A stretch of DNA of 64,000 nt from Rhaphigaster nebulosa (GCA_948150685.1 OX411310.1:50847019-50911018); one strand, 5' to 3'; counted from the first letter of the stretch, positions 1-12,999 are shown. A program made the numbers and translations. The notes: generated by a model from the letters alone, not told the origin.

Positions 1-602
1 CCATTAATCACACTATTATATAAAAGAAGAGCCCGTTTTTCGTTTGTAGCCGCTAACCGCGAAAACAAATGAATCAATCTTTATTTGATTGAACTTAAGT
101 TTGAACTACATCATTTCAAATCTACTAATTTTTCATTAAAATGTCAGTAAAAAATGTATTAATAAATTTCAACTTCATACCCGTGCAGGATGTTGATTAC
201 AAACACTTTTTAATAAGTATGAAATTATTAGGTGAAAATGTTATTTTTTTTAATCAAATCGAAGGTTCAGAAAAAAATATGTTGTGAAAAAATTAAACTT
301 ATTTGAGTGAAACAGTAGGTACTGCCACTGCCGTTTGTACAAATTTACTACCTTGTCCCTTGAAAATGTCTGCTGCGGAAAAGATTGAACAACATTTTAT
401 AGTTCATTATTTTAAAGGTTATTTTGTACTTTAGGGGATTAGTAACCTTTAAAAATGCGGGTGTGTAGTATTTAAGAGTATTGCACTAAAAATAAACAAT
501 AATTAAAATTTATGTGATCCAAAACATAAAATAATAATGTGGTGTAAATATCTAATTTAAACTAAATACAATAATTGATATCAAAAATTCAATTATTCAT
601 TT

Positions 603-605
<3 letters not shown>
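1..605. other. AT-rich sequence, no gene
   Basis: No open frame of note. Bases 168-245 resemble 3869-3948 in the same orientation (shared words include caacttcata, aagt.tgaaattatt and aaa.gttat), so both are relics of one unidentified repeat. Confidence 0.5.

Positions 606-662
<57 letters not shown>
606..662. repeat. (TA)n microsatellite, 57 bp
   Basis: Uninterrupted TA dinucleotides. The same class of array recurs more than ten times in the window. Confidence 0.97.
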
Positions 663-665
<3 letters not shown>

Positions 666-839
666 CATTTACTCAAATCTAGCAACAGCGAGGGATTGTA
701 AAGGGTCAGCGAGAAAAAATATTTTTAAAGCTCTTGCTCATCCAACAATTCGTATTTCTGCCCAAGTAGTGCTGTGAGTAGCGTCACTAGATTTCATAAA
801 AAATACTGGGCTGATACAATGAAAATCTAAATTGATTGC

Positions 840-1215
840 AAATTGAAAAAGAAACTTAATCGATACGGAAGAACTTGTTCACCAACGGTTGTACGGAGAG
901 GTGAAGTGGTCGGTATCCATCCTCAACTACTCGGGTTTTCTAATGATCCATTGAAAGGTCAGGTCCATACTATATCGAGACTGGGTGTAACCCAGGAAGG
1001 TCGCCGGACACCAGAATCGATCCAGGGCCGATAAAAAAAATTTGGAATTTGAAACCTGCTCCCAGGAGTTATCAGTCCGAGCCTTGACACTAAGCTGTCC
1101 ACCCTGGGATATTCTAACAAAAAAAAAAATTAAATCTAAACTGGGACGTGGTAAACAAAAATCGCGCATGAATCACGAAACATTGAACCCAATGGAAGGG
1201 CCTTCAGTTTTAATC
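840..1215. other. GC-elevated island of unknown nature
   Basis: This stretch is visibly richer in G and C than its surroundings. It carries short overlapping open frames on both strands (843-1034 and 1042-1227 on plus, 927-1169 on minus). None has a domain I recognise and none is long enough to be convincing. It could be a degraded transposon or SINE body; a weak B-box-like string (GAATCGATCC) lies near 1014, but no A box is placed correctly. I call no gene here. Confidence 0.3.
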
Positions 1216-1924
1216 GATAATGGTTAAAGCTGAAGATGAAGGATCATTGACCGTGTTTTCCTCTGTAACTGATTTCATAATATAACACTAAGGCTGAGAT
1301 ACGATTTAATAAAAGAATAGAACTGAATAGAGCTTTTTATTTTAATCTTCTCTGTATCATAAAATCACATTAGTTTATTCTGTATATTTCCGTTGAAAAC
1401 CATAATGCTATTGTGATTTATAACTGCATTTAGAAGTAGACAAGCTTTCTGATTAATATGCCTTGAATGAAGGTGACCCATTGAAAATTAAGTTTGCGAA
1501 CTAGTTGGTTTGTGTGGGTTAAAAGTTTAAAATGGTGTACATATATTTCACACCAAATCAATATGTAATATGTGGGATATTAAGATCTTTATGGATAATT
1601 ATATTTATGTCATACTTAAGAGAAGTGGTGCATTTACCCTTAGGCAGACAGGAGGCTATTTTAGGAGGACGGAAGTAATTGATTGAAATTATATTTTTAG
1701 ATTTCCACAACAATCAAATTAGTCAGTACCTAAAAAATAAAAAAAAAAAACAGTTCAATTAATGAAAAGTACTTCTTTTACCAAGTTCGTAAAAAGAAGC
1801 CAATGAAGCTTGTCAAATGAAGTCAAAAGAACTTTCTTCTAAAAGTTGAAGGGCACGGTGGTACAACAAAGGATATCAGGATATGACTTCATTAGAATAT
1901 TTCAGTTGTTTCGTGAAGCCTCAA

Positions 1925-2235
1925 TCTCGTTTTATCGAAACATTTCAATGATCTTTCCAGTCCGGCTTCTTGTTCCTCAGAGATTCCAGCGTAGACTATT
2001 TAACCGAATTCGATGCAAAGGAAATAAAAGAAAGACGTAAGGAAGTTGGAGTGCTAAGAAAGAAGCAGGGAGTAATAGAACTTTCTGAGGATTGCAATTG
2101 AAAAGCTGGAATTTTGAAAATTCCAGGAAACGGTTTGGTCAAACATGATTCCAAAATGTTTGAAGGTGGAATAGTTTTAGAATAGGGAAAAAGATAGAAA
2201 AGGAAGGAATAGACTTTGATTTGTTGGGTTTAGTT
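1925..2235 (+). repeat. Diverged dispersed repeat R1, copy 1
   Basis: Homologous by eye to 4550-4865, in the same orientation. Shared words include gagattccagcg, aaaggaaataa, agggagtaataga, aaacggtttggtcaaa and aaggaaggaata, in the same order with small indels. Identity is roughly two thirds. Family unknown; no coding frame is shared by the two copies. Confidence 0.6.
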
Positions 2236-2240
2236 TAAAA

Positions 2241-4540
2241 ATACCTTATTATTTTCATTTACATGAGCTCTAATGAATCGGAATTTTAATGGTTTATCGA
2301 TAAGTGATCGAAATTCATGCTTTCTAATGTTGGAGAAGGGTTCAATGTATGTCGCAATGTCCGAATAAATACCAAGGTTCCAGTTAAGTTTACAAATATA
2401 AGCATAACATTATTGTAGAGATTCTTGAGATCCGCAATTTAGGCTTGGGATAACATAATAGTGCATGATCTTAATCGGCAATAAAGCCATAAATGGATTT
2501 TTCATTACGCTTTCTCACAATACATTCCTTGCCTATTGTGAATTCAAAACAGAACATGGGAGTATTTATGCGAAATGTATTCATTAAGTGCTAATTAGCA
2601 ACAGTAAACAAATTTTATATTTAATTAATATCGTAATATTGTGACGTATATGCAAATATAAACCTTTTTCTAAAAATAAAGACTTTAGCATCACTTTTCA
2701 GTGATCAGTGATCAATTGATGAGTCATTGTGTGTAAACAGTCCAGAGTTCATTTATGCAATTCTTTATGAGCGTTATGTCTCAGAATAAAAATAATTTTT
2801 TATTTGAATATGCTAACCATTATGTTTAATGCATGAAAATGTATGTTATTCATTGTTTACTTGGAATGAATACTTCAACTGCTTCTCAACTCTTAAAACA
2901 AAGCTAATTCTGAATAAGTTTCTCAAACGTAAATTTTCCACTGACTATGGAATCTTACAATGATGTTAGAAAAACCCAAAAGTTGGATACATGCCTGTCC
3001 TTGGCATGACTCATTCTCGACATGGAACACTGGCATTATAGAATGTCCCGCGCTGACCTACCGTTCCTTCAGCTCCTTGGACGGTTCATTTAGTAGGGTC
3101 ACACAGTCACATACATGTTTTCCTTATTTATGTTATCCAACCATTAACGGTTCAGGAAATTATTATCTTCCAGGTAAATGCTCTCTACGGCATCGTTTAT
3201 TTACTTATTCCGTTGTTGGTTTATTTAACGTTATCATACAATTGGATGATTTTTCTTTAACCTAAGCATAAAGACTTAGCATTACATGACGTCCTTTAGT
3301 TCATAGGATTTTAATGCTATGGTCCATTAAGTTTGGTCAGAATTATAGAAATAAAATAACAAATTAAACTGACACTTTGTATATAAAAATAATCATATTA
3401 ACACTTATCACAGAGTAACTAATAAAAAAATGTTTAAACGTATAAGTATACATCGATTCAGGGAGGAAGTAGATTAAGATGTTTCATTAGACGTTAATGG
3501 GCCAGTAAATCATCCTAATTTATTTACAATAACTACTATATATTAATTAATACGGTACTATAGATACCTTTTCCAGCTCTCGGGAGCGATGGGTTTTGAT
3601 AAACGAGGTTTCAAAAGAAGGAAAACTGGCGAATCCCAATTTCGATTTATAAATACATACTAAAACTTTAATGAAAGTGATTGAAAGATCTAGAATGTTT
3701 CAATATTCCGGCGGTGGTGAGTCGGCGGATTCAGACGGGGATTTTAAAGATTTCGACGCGGATATTAATATCCATATTCTCTTCCACAGAATGTATTTTG
3801 TCCTGTGTTTTAAAGCCCTAAAATCTATCATTTTATAAGATAACGCACGATATAGGGCCACATATGACAACTTCATACTAGTAGAAGCAAGTTGTCAACG
3901 CAAACTTTTTATTAAGTGTGAAATTATTGTGGAAAACGTTATAGTGCAAATTTGTTATTGTCGTTTTGAAAATTACGTCTTTTTCTATGCTAAAAGGTTT
4001 TTAGGTTTCTATAAACGATAGGATTATATGTTTTTTCTCTTGTCTATTAATATAAACACTATTAATATGAATACTACAAATACAAAATGATATAGCTCAG
4101 TTTTATTGTTTAACTGATAAACTGAAGGAATATTTTCCAGTAGGGCAAACTACTTAAGTATTAAATAACTGTTACTTCAACATAATCGTTAAGACCAAAT
4201 GTGTGTATTAAATAAACTTTCTTGTTAATATTATATTGCTTTTAACGAATAACAATGTTTCCCCAACATCACTTATACTTCGAATGTATTAGGGAGAAGA
4301 AGGATAGATATTTAATGAGGAAGTTCTCGCATGGGTATGCTAATAAATTTTTAAATTTATTTACAATATTACTGACATTATAAGTGGGTTTTAAGCCTGT
4401 GAAGGTATGAGTTAAAGTTAGATGGGAATAGATAGTATACATATACGATGAAATTTATTTACGTTGTTGGTCAGGGAAAAGCCGGTTTAGCTCGCAGTAT
4501 TATGAAATGTGTTTATCTCTGGAATCCCGCAAATAAATCG
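2241..4540. other. AT-rich sequence with one unrecognised 101-codon frame
   Basis: The frame at 2960-3265 (+) is the longest here. Its translation has no motif I recognise and it has no neighbouring exon, so I do not call it a gene. Bases 3869-3948 repeat 168-245. The segment 3700-3790 is slightly GC-richer (cggcggtggtgag, gacgcgg). Nothing else is evident. Confidence 0.4.
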
Positions 4541-4549
4541 TAGACAACA

Positions 4550-4865
4550 TTTTAATTATCTTTTCAGCTCGACTTCTAGTTCACCTGAGATTCCAGCGAA
4601 TACCGTTGTACCGTTTTCGAAGTAAAGGAAATAATTAAACCAGAAAATAAGTTGGATGGTGCTAATTTTGTAGAAGGGAGATGAAGGGAGTAATAAGACT
4701 ATCTTAAAATAGCAGCTGAAAGGGTGTAAATTAGGAATATTTGTTCCTTTCAGGAAAGGGTTGGATCAAATATATCAGATTTTTGACAGTAGGGCAGTTT
4801 AGATTAGGGAGTTGTTAAGGAGAAGGATGGAAAGGAAGGAATACATTTTTATTGGATTTAATTAG
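4550..4865 (+). repeat. Diverged dispersed repeat R1, copy 2
   Basis: Partner of 1925-2235, about 2.6 kb downstream in the same orientation. The colinear but gapped match suggests an old dispersed element, or an old segmental duplication of which only this block is still recognisable. Confidence 0.6.
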
Positions 4866-4869
4866 GCCC

Positions 4870-6178
4870 AAGGACTATTTCTATTAAGATCTTCTTGCTT
4901 GTTATCAATAGCAAGACAGAGTTCAGAAGAGTGATACTGGAGATGTTTCTGAGGTTAAGCCTGAGTTAAATTTTAAGCGAGGTGTTCCATGGATAAGGCA
5001 AATAAAAATTGTAAAATTTTAAACATTACTGTAGGATTTCTTTGAACTGCAGGAAAATAAAAAAGCTCGCCACTATGTATATATTTTGAGAAATTCATCA
5101 AATTTAACTAATTAGTTGTATTACTGTATTAAATGATTTCTTAACAAGTATAACCGTAGCTTTGTGGCTTTTTCGTTACCATATATACCCAAAAACTTTA
5201 CATTTTTTATTCCATTGATTATTAAATTCAATTGGGACTAAAATCTTATGTTCTCCAACTATGATTGGATGGGAGGGGAGAGGATTGCAGTTTACAAACC
5301 TGATCTTAAAAGGTACTTCCTTTTTGAAATGAATATCAATCCCTACAGGGTGGATTCCTATCGGTGCCGCTTCTATTCGTATCGTAGTAATCCCATGGGA
5401 CGCTGTTTTTAAGACTGTTTTTTAGACAAATTTAGAAATCAGGTGGTCTTCGTTCATGTCCTTACAAAGAAGGTAATGTTATTAACACATTTCTATTAAG
5501 AAGTAAATGAAATGGTTAGTTTCTTACCGAGTATACCACAAAAGCATCTTTTTATTTTTATTTATTTACTTGATTTAATTTTTTACAATTAGTGATAAGG
5601 GACACTGAAGAGATAATTTAATAACAGAAACTTAATATAAACTAAATCAAAACGTCAATAAAATTAAATAGCAATATTAACGCTTTGTTATCGAATTTGA
5701 AAGTCGACGAGTTTCACTTACTCGTAAATAATTTCCTTTAATACTTGGAAAAAATGTTCAAATAATTCTGCCTGAAGTAATATCCTTACAATGTGAACAA
5801 AAAAAACTAATAAGGACTGAAAAAGTTTCAAATCAACTTTTACAAAGCTATACTGGCTATTGTGATTTATTATATGAAAGTTTTTGGTCATTTTGGTATT
5901 TATTATTTACTTATTTACCTTATTAATTATAATTAAATGTAAAACTGTTAATAATATAATGATGTACTTGTTGTGTTTAGCATTCGGAAACACAAAAGCA
6001 GATAGTTCACTTTTCCTATGATCATTTGTTAAAGTCTGGGATCGTAATGAGGAAGTTTCACATGGCCTTTACATGCTCCTTCTATTACACATTAATATCA
6101 TGATTAATTCATTCGGTAAAAGATTTGTAGAATCTGTTTGTCTGATGAAATATTCGTTTGTTTATTAATTTATAAATC

Positions 6179-6180
<2 letters not shown>
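4870..6180. other. AT-rich sequence, nothing identified
   Basis: No coding frame, repeat pair or structured motif that I can support. A GC-richer patch at about 5330-5400 is unassigned. Confidence 0.4.

Positions 6181-6183
<3 letters not shown>

Positions 6184-6242
<59 letters not shown>
6184..6242. repeat. (TA)n microsatellite, 59 bp
   Basis: Pure TA array about 100 bp outside the left arm of the 6.3-7.9 kb inverted repeat. A similar array lies just outside the right arm. Confidence 0.97.
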
Positions 6243-6246
<4 letters not shown>

Positions 6247-6339
6247 CACACCCAAAAAAAAGTTCATATAAGCCATGGTCCAATTCCACATAGATAAAGA
6301 GAAAATTAAAGTTTTATGTCTTTATAAGTAAGTCACGTT

Positions 6340-7920
6340 TTTTGGTGAAAAGGAAGCGATCACTCAAAAACTATTCAATTTAATTAAGTTCCAATTGCAC
6401 AATCGTGATGTAAACTCCCATTAGTTTGGCTTAGCTAAATCCATTGCAAGAGGACTTTCGAGAAGGCTAATTGCGAAAAGAATTATTTTATTTTTAAAAT
6501 CGCACTTTACTTTTGAATGTTTTTCTCATTCCTCTACGGGGCCACAGATAGCCCACTTCCAGGAAAATTTCGCCGTTTATTAAGCTTTAATTTAGTATGA
6601 ATGAAATTGAGGTTTCCACAGGGATTGGCCAAGAATTGGCACCGGATTTATTAATTAGTTCGGTGTTGGAATTTAGGTTTGCTTTAATCAATGAAATTTA
6701 TGCTTTAAGAATGAAATTTATGATATTAATTTTTTTTCCAGTCAATAACGTGACACGGAAATTCAGAATGAAAAGCTGTGTAATCTGTGTAAATAAATCA
6801 AAACTTTACCAAATAAATATATGTTAATTAACCAAACAATTCTGAAATTAAATATGAAATGAAACTGTCCCTGAAAAAAAAAAAAAATTAAACTATACCA
6901 TGCCGAAGTTAAATTACTAATGCTTAAACATTTAAAAGGAGAAAGTTATTTTACCATAGAACTAAAATAAAAAATTCAAAATATATCATGAGCGTAAGGG
7001 AAAAATACTTTAATGAGAATATTTTTATTTGATGTATTGTATTTTTTTGTATTTTTTTTTGTTAGTGCTGTGGTAAAATAATTTTATTTTTTTAAATCTT
7101 TAAGCATTATTCATTTTGATTTGCCAATGTTTATTTTTATTTTCCGGGATAGTTTCATTTCAAATATTGGTTTGGCAAAATCTTATCTAATTTCAAAAAG
7201 AAGCTTTTTATTCTATAGGGTTTGATAAATTATTTGCCACTTCTATAAATTTGTTTTATTGAAAACTAGTTTCGAATGTTATACATTCATCCTCAGTTCT
7301 ATAAACACACAAAAAATTCAAAAATAAGCAATTCAAAATATAATTTGGTGTTATGCATATTAAATTAGATTAATATAAATCAGATATTTATATAAATCAG
7401 ATATAATTAAATTAATATAATATAAATCATATTAAATAAATATAAATCACTGATTTATATTAATCTAATTTATCAATCCCTAATTAGATTGATCCTTCTA
7501 TACCATCATGCGGATGTCAACTAATTTTATTCTATACTTCTGTGTTATTTTATTGACTAGAAACTAAATGAATTTAATAAATTTTATTCTCAAAATAATT
7601 CTCTGTAGGGGAAACCTTAATTCCACATCAAACTAATTAACAAATCAGTGCCAATTCCAGATTAACTCCAAACGAAATCTCAACTACATTCACTCGAAAT
7701 AAAATCCTCATAAACAAAAAAGTTTCTCTGAAGGTGGAATATCTGTAGCCCAGCAACAAGATGTGAGAAAAACGTTTACTATTAGTCCCTCCGAAAGCCT
7801 CCTTACACTGGATTTAAAGTTAAACCAAACTATACTTCTTAAAGGGAATTTCGACTACTTCACGATGGTACAATTAGAACTCAATTGCCTTGATTAGTTT
7901 TTGAGTGACCACTTCCTATT
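6340..7920. mobile_element. Long inverted-repeat element, unknown family
   Basis: The left arm (about 6340-6730) matches the reverse complement of the right arm (about 7560-7920) over some 380 bp with many substitutions and small indels. Anchors shared in order include tcactcaaaaact, cagat(a/c)g or cagatat near a CCAC box, gaattggcac, tta attagtt and ttggaatt.aggttt. The centre (6730-7560) contains retroposon copy A1. This is a fold-back or long-TIR DNA element rather than a gene. No transposase is visible, so it would be non-autonomous. Exact ends and target duplication are not resolved. Confidence 0.65.
7218..7524 (-). mobile_element. Retroposon family A, copy A1
   Basis: Read on the minus strand the unit begins TTAGTTGACATCCGC and ends near the AAATTATCAAACCC string. 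It is flanked by a perfect 12 bp duplication, TTTTATTCTATA, at 7206-7217 and 7525-7536. The strand-sense 3' arm carries CTGAGGA, a hairpin, GAAAC and an AATAAA-like string (about 7255-7300 on the minus strand). The other inverted arm is mostly replaced by short ATATAAATC repeats. It sits inside the 6.3-7.9 kb inverted-repeat element and so is younger than it. Confidence 0.8.
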
Positions 7921-7926
7921 CAACAC

Positions 7927-7935
<9 letters not shown>

Positions 7936-8001
<66 letters not shown>
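7936..8001. repeat. (TA)n microsatellite, 66 bp
   Basis: TA array preceded by a short GTGTGT run. It lies immediately outside the right arm of the inverted-repeat element. Confidence 0.97.
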
Positions 8002-8004
<3 letters not shown>

Positions 8005-8467
8005 GAGTCTATATTTAATGTTATCTATGAAGTCTTATGTTTTAAATATATTTAAAACGACAAAGGCTTAATTGACTTAAAAAGTTTTGATCAACATATC
8101 AAAATCAATTCTGAAAAGCTTTGCAGTATAAAGATATTTGAAATATTTTTTACTAACAAATACGTTTTACTTCGTATCTCTTTTCAGTTTTCACGTTTCA
8201 CATAATGCATTTACATTATATCATATATGACATACCAGTAGGTAGTTTTCATTAAGGTTGAGCGATCTAAATTATTTGCAGATACGTGAAATTGAATACT
8301 ATAATAAGTATTCTTGAACCCAATTCCGTTAATTAAAAATAGTAATAATATTAAGAAATGCAATGAAAAAATGAATAAATAAAAGATAAAGAATCCTTTG
8401 GACTTATTTCTTGCTGTTTACAATAATCAGATTATACTCATTACAGATATATAAATCTTCACACTTT

Positions 8468-8642
8468 CCCATGGGCGGATCATGGCAAGTGGCGCCCAAC
8501 GCTGCCGCTTAGTCCGGCCATAAATTTGTCATTTTATTTTTTAATTTATTTTATGGAGTATTTTTGACCCTTTTCGGTCATTTCCAAAATCCTTAGGGTC
8601 CTACGCGGCCGCTTAGTCTATTTTCCACTCCATCCGCCCCAG
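8468..8642. mobile_element. Possible small MITE with GGGCGGAT ends
   Basis: A GC-rich segment bounded by CATGGGCGGATCATGG on the left and CATCCGCCCCAG on the right. The two form short imperfect inverted ends around an AT-rich middle. A related string, CTGGGGCGGATCCAG, occurs alone at about 11103. No clear target duplication, so the call is tentative. Confidence 0.4.
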
Positions 8643-9048
8643 CGCTTTTCAACTTAGTAGCCTAATCAACCTTGTTCTTAAATCATTTCAGATCGCAACC
8701 TTGGCTCTTACTATCTCAGTACTGTGGCAGTGATTCCTGAGATAGCTTTGCCTATTTTTGCCAAGTAATCCCACTTCAATCTGCAGGTTTTTTAGGTCAT
8801 CTGACTTTAGCGATATGAAGTAATCAAAATCCATGGTTCATAAAGTGGGTAATGGTTCCTTTCACATCTGTATATTCGATAATTTTGGAGTGTAGTAATT
8901 TTATATCTGCTTGAAGATGAAATTCATTTTAAATCACTTCGTTGCTCATTATAGCGTGCACAAAGTCTGTTCGTTTCCTTTCGGTACCTAAATGTGCTCA
9001 ATTAAATCTTATTATTTATTTATGTGTTAGGTCTGTTGTATATTTTAA

Positions 9049-9408
9049 TTAGGGATTGATAAAGTATTTTCCACTTCTATAATTTTGTTTTTATTGAAAA
9101 CTAGTTTCGAATGTTATGCATCTTCAGTTCTAAAAACACACAAAAATTCAAAAATAAGCAATTCAAAATACAGTTTGGTATTATTTTGCATATACATATC
9201 TATAATACATATTAAATTTAATATGTATAATAATACCAAACTATATTTTTAATTGCTTATTTTTGAATTTTTGTGTTTTTAAAACTGAAGTTGAATGTAT
9301 AACATTCAAAACTATTTTTCAATAAAAACCAAATTATAGAAGTGGTAAATAATTTATCAATCCCTAATTAGATTGATCCTTCTATACCATCATGCGGATG
9401 TCAACTGA
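9049..9408 (-). mobile_element. Retroposon family A, copy A2 (palindromic form)
   Basis: The most complete copy. On the minus strand it runs from TCAGTTGACATCCGC to AATCCCTAA. A perfect 13 bp target duplication, TTGTATATTTTAA, lies at 9036-9048 and 9409-9421. After a head of about 45 nt the body is a near-palindrome whose two arms each carry the hammerhead-like core pointing outward. The minus-sense 3' arm keeps CTGAAGA, a hairpin, GAAAC, TAGTTTTC and AATAAA. No coding frame. The target duplication and directional head indicate a non-autonomous retroposon rather than a TIR transposon. Confidence 0.85.
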
Positions 9409-9421
9409 TTGTATATTTTAA

Positions 9422-12400
9422 ATTCAGTTTATGCATATTTAGTGTAATAAAGATCTTAACGTTATTTGTAAAATTTAAAAATTGCAAAGTGCAAAATAAG
9501 TGTGGAACTTCTTGCCTTTTCGCGATTTAAATATTAAATTTTGTTTTTTAGCTTTGTTTAAAATAAAAAAAAAGAAAAGCTACAACCCTATTCGGCAAGA
9601 AATTAAATAAAAAAAGGGGGAATATTCGATTTTTATAATTTAGATAGAATGGTATGTTTTTCGAAAGTAAGTCTCGTTCATGGAGTTCTAAGTTAAACAG
9701 TTGAGGAGGGGCATCGAAGTTTGAATCAGACTTAGTTTCTATTGATATATTCTGAGGAGTAAGTTCCTCAGGTGAGTAAACTATTGTCGTTGTTTTTTTA
9801 GTAAAAAGATAAAATAGGTATCACTTTTGTTTGCTCTCAAGAATTTTTGGCTTCGTCTGATCACGCAAGCCTTCACTGAATGTCAAAATCACTGTTCATG
9901 GAATACGGTTGAGTACACTGCTATTAAAATCAGTCTTAAAGCTAGAAAATCATTTAATTCCCGTATTTTTACGTCCAATGCTTGGAAATTATATGACGTT
10001 ATGTTTGTATTCAAACATGAAATATTGAAACAATTTATTATTCAATTTAATATTCTGATTGCCAAATTTAAATTTAATATTTACTTTCCCTGAATAAAAG
10101 TATTTCTTTTTTCACCTTAAGGAGATGAAAGTTATAAACCGTTGCGACGGTACATCAGTCTGAATGATTGACAATCCTGAAGGTGAATTAGCAAATGATT
10201 TGTCATTGTCACAATTTGGCGAATCAGAATTTCAATCGCTGTATCATGATTATAGGTTTTAATTAGTTTTCATTTACCAAGTAGATTAATAAACGCCTTG
10301 CCAATTGTTTGGATTTAATTATTCAAATGTTAGTTCAGCCATTTACATTACTTTATTACCTTTATTATTACATTTATATTTTTTATTGAAAGATAAGAAG
10401 GTTGAAAAAGAGCTTTCGTCCAGTGTTTCCATAATGCAACAGATCATCTACGTAAGCGAACAAAGAGAAGAGGTCTGCAGGTCTCGGATGCCTATATCCA
10501 AATTGAGGTTTTGGGTGTGCCAGTATTTTTTGTTTTGTTTTATAGGTGGACGGTATAATTTTTGCTGCTCTACTGGCCCAAGAGCTAAGTTACTCAGTTT
10601 ATTTTTTGTTTACATTTTTTTGTTTACATTTTTGTTTGTACATCTCATGTTTTTTGTCTTCTTTTTAGGACGTCATCCAGCACCAACGTAAAAAGCAGTT
10701 GATTTGAGCTGCGCTTTTACCTGAAATCTTGTTTAGTTGTGAGCTCTTCTGTTATGTTATTTCATGTCCTCACAGCATTTCTTTGGCTCTTATAGAGACT
10801 TTGGGTTGCCTTTCGAAGACCTATTATGTCAACTCCTTATTTTTTCCAAGGCTTTTGTTATTTTTTCGCCCTGTCAAATGCGCGACCACATAAGTCCACA
10901 GTGGAAGTATGGTCTCCTTGCTTCTTTCTATTACTTTCTGTGAAAGTTATGTTATTATGAATATGAAATTCTAGGTATATCTGTTTGGCCTGAATCCATA
11001 TTGTTCTGCACTCAACGAGGATTCTATAACTCTACGTGGTTGTATATTTTATTTTAAATTTATTATTATTATTTTATTTGAACCTAATCATTGGTAACTT
11101 TCTGGGGCGGATCCAGAGGTAGTTTTTTGGAGGGAACTATGAGGGCACAGAACTTCTTCTCCTTCCTTCTCCAATAAAAGTCCACAGTATTATATGTTGT
11201 ATATTTCGAAATAAATAACTTCATCTCCTAACATTAATATTGACTGAATGGAGGTCAACACAATCAAAGAGCAGAAACAAATATTTTTTTACTTAGCATA
11301 AAGATAAAATTTCGCTCGAACTTTGCCACCCTCGAAATTCACTCCTTGTTCCGGTCCTTTGTCAGGGTGACCACAGAATTTGAGATACTCTAAGAGCAGG
11401 TTGGGATTACGCTATAGTTTTATATATATATATATATTTCTGTTTATTCTTCCTTTGAGGAATCAATCATTTTTAATTTGAAATGTATATTAATAAGGGA
11501 ATATGGACAGGATAATATGTAGAATTAAATGGTTGTGTTGTCACATCTCTGTTCAGGAGCAATTGGCATATCTCAGTAATTAATAACACAATGATAAATG
11601 ATAGTTTGAACCAATTAAAAACTAGTTTGACCTTTATTGGGATTCCATTTAAACGGGTCCAACGTATTAACCACTAGACCATCATGTAAATAAGCTTTGA
11701 GTTTTCCTCAGGATTAAAAAATAATAATACGATGCAAGTTAAACAAACTTATTTTATTTGAATTAATAATAGTGTAATTACAATTGATAATTATTCCTAC
11801 CCAATGAATGATGATTTATCACAATTATTCACGAGCATTGGTACCATCAGGTATATTTTAAATTGGCAGTAGTTTTTTTTTTCAGTGGTTATTTTGGGAG
11901 GGAGAAATTTTCCCTTATCCCACCCTGTCGATCCTTCACTGGTATCTTTAACCTTTTAATTGGTTCCGTCAAACAGTACCCTAGTAAGTTGTATGCCTAA
12001 AATTGTGCAGAGAACAATATTTAAGAGTTAATGATGAAGTATCTTGAAACTATAGAAAAAGGATTGGACATTTCATCTACGAACGATAATTGGAAATCCA
12101 TCAAGTGGGGTGCGGAAACGTAACTCGAATTCTCTAAGGGTGACAGATTAGCGCCTTAAATGGTTGACCAGATTGATATATTTAAAAATATTTGATCACA
12201 ATTTATGGTTATTTTAAATAATAATGCTGTTTTTAATAACCCTCATGTTTTTTTTTTTTTTATTTTTATCTTCGCCTGTTAGAAACGATTTCAAAGATAA
12301 TATAATAACAGGCTTTAAACCGACATAAATATCTATTCTGAAATACTTTGATTTATACTTCATTAAAAATCGTTATCATCATCATGTCTAATTGCTAGTT

Positions 12401-12620
12401 TCTTAATCATTACTTAGCCGATTTGTAATTGCTGTATTACATTTATTGTGTAACCGATTCCGAATGGGTTTCATATAATGAGCAATTATGTTTTTCTGAT
12501 GATTACCAACAGTTTCCTTGATGATGATGGCTAAACCTTGAATCCGTGTAATATCTTCAGTTTTTTCTAATCCAACTCATCCCATGGTCATAAGATTTTC
12601 CACTCACCTAATCATGAGTA
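9422..12620. other. AT-rich sequence with unrecognised frames
   Basis: The frames at 9827-10093 and 10305-10691 (+, 128 codons) are the longest. The second is hydrophobic and phenylalanine-rich at both ends, consistent with translating T-rich noncoding DNA, and has no domain I know. A short (TA)n run lies at 11421-11437. A string resembling element ends (CTGGGGCGGATCCAG) lies at about 11103. No gene is supported. Confidence 0.4.
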
Positions 12621-12629
12621 ACATTTTTC

Positions 12630-12975
12630 ATGGTGCCACTGAAGACCTACCTAAATTTGAGTAGTTTTGCATTATATTTTAATATAATTTTTTATAAAAT
12701 CAAAGATGACCTTCAAGTAAAGTACCAATACCGGTAATCATGTAGCGACTAAAAAGGGAGGTTCAGAACTAAATTTTACAATAATCCTAAATACAAAATT
12801 TTAGCTTTCTATGGCTAACCGTTTTTGAGTTATGCGAGATACTCACTTACGTACAAACGTCACGACGAAACTAGTCAAAATAGATTTTGGGATGGTCAAA
12901 ATGGATATTTCCGTTGAAATGTGAAAACCGAAAATTTCGTGATTTCAATATTTCCTTTACTTCGGACAAGAAAGT
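12630..12975 (-). repeat. Repeat family T, truncated copy T1
   Basis: Reverse-strand relative of 30492-31584 and 35208-36788. Reading leftward from 12975 it shows the degenerate start ACTTTCTTGTCCGAAGTAAAGG, a TTTTCGG block, then the shared aacggaaatatccattttga segment, the tatctcgcataactc-like segment and the cttgaaggtcat segment. It is cut off on the left near 12630. Confidence 0.7.
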
Positions 12976-12999
12976 AAAAATAATAGCTCAAAATCTACC

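Noticed and set aside
10305..10691. 128-codon plus-strand open frame
   Set aside because: The translation is dominated by Phe/Leu from T-rich DNA, with no domain, no flanking exons and no repeat partner preserving it.
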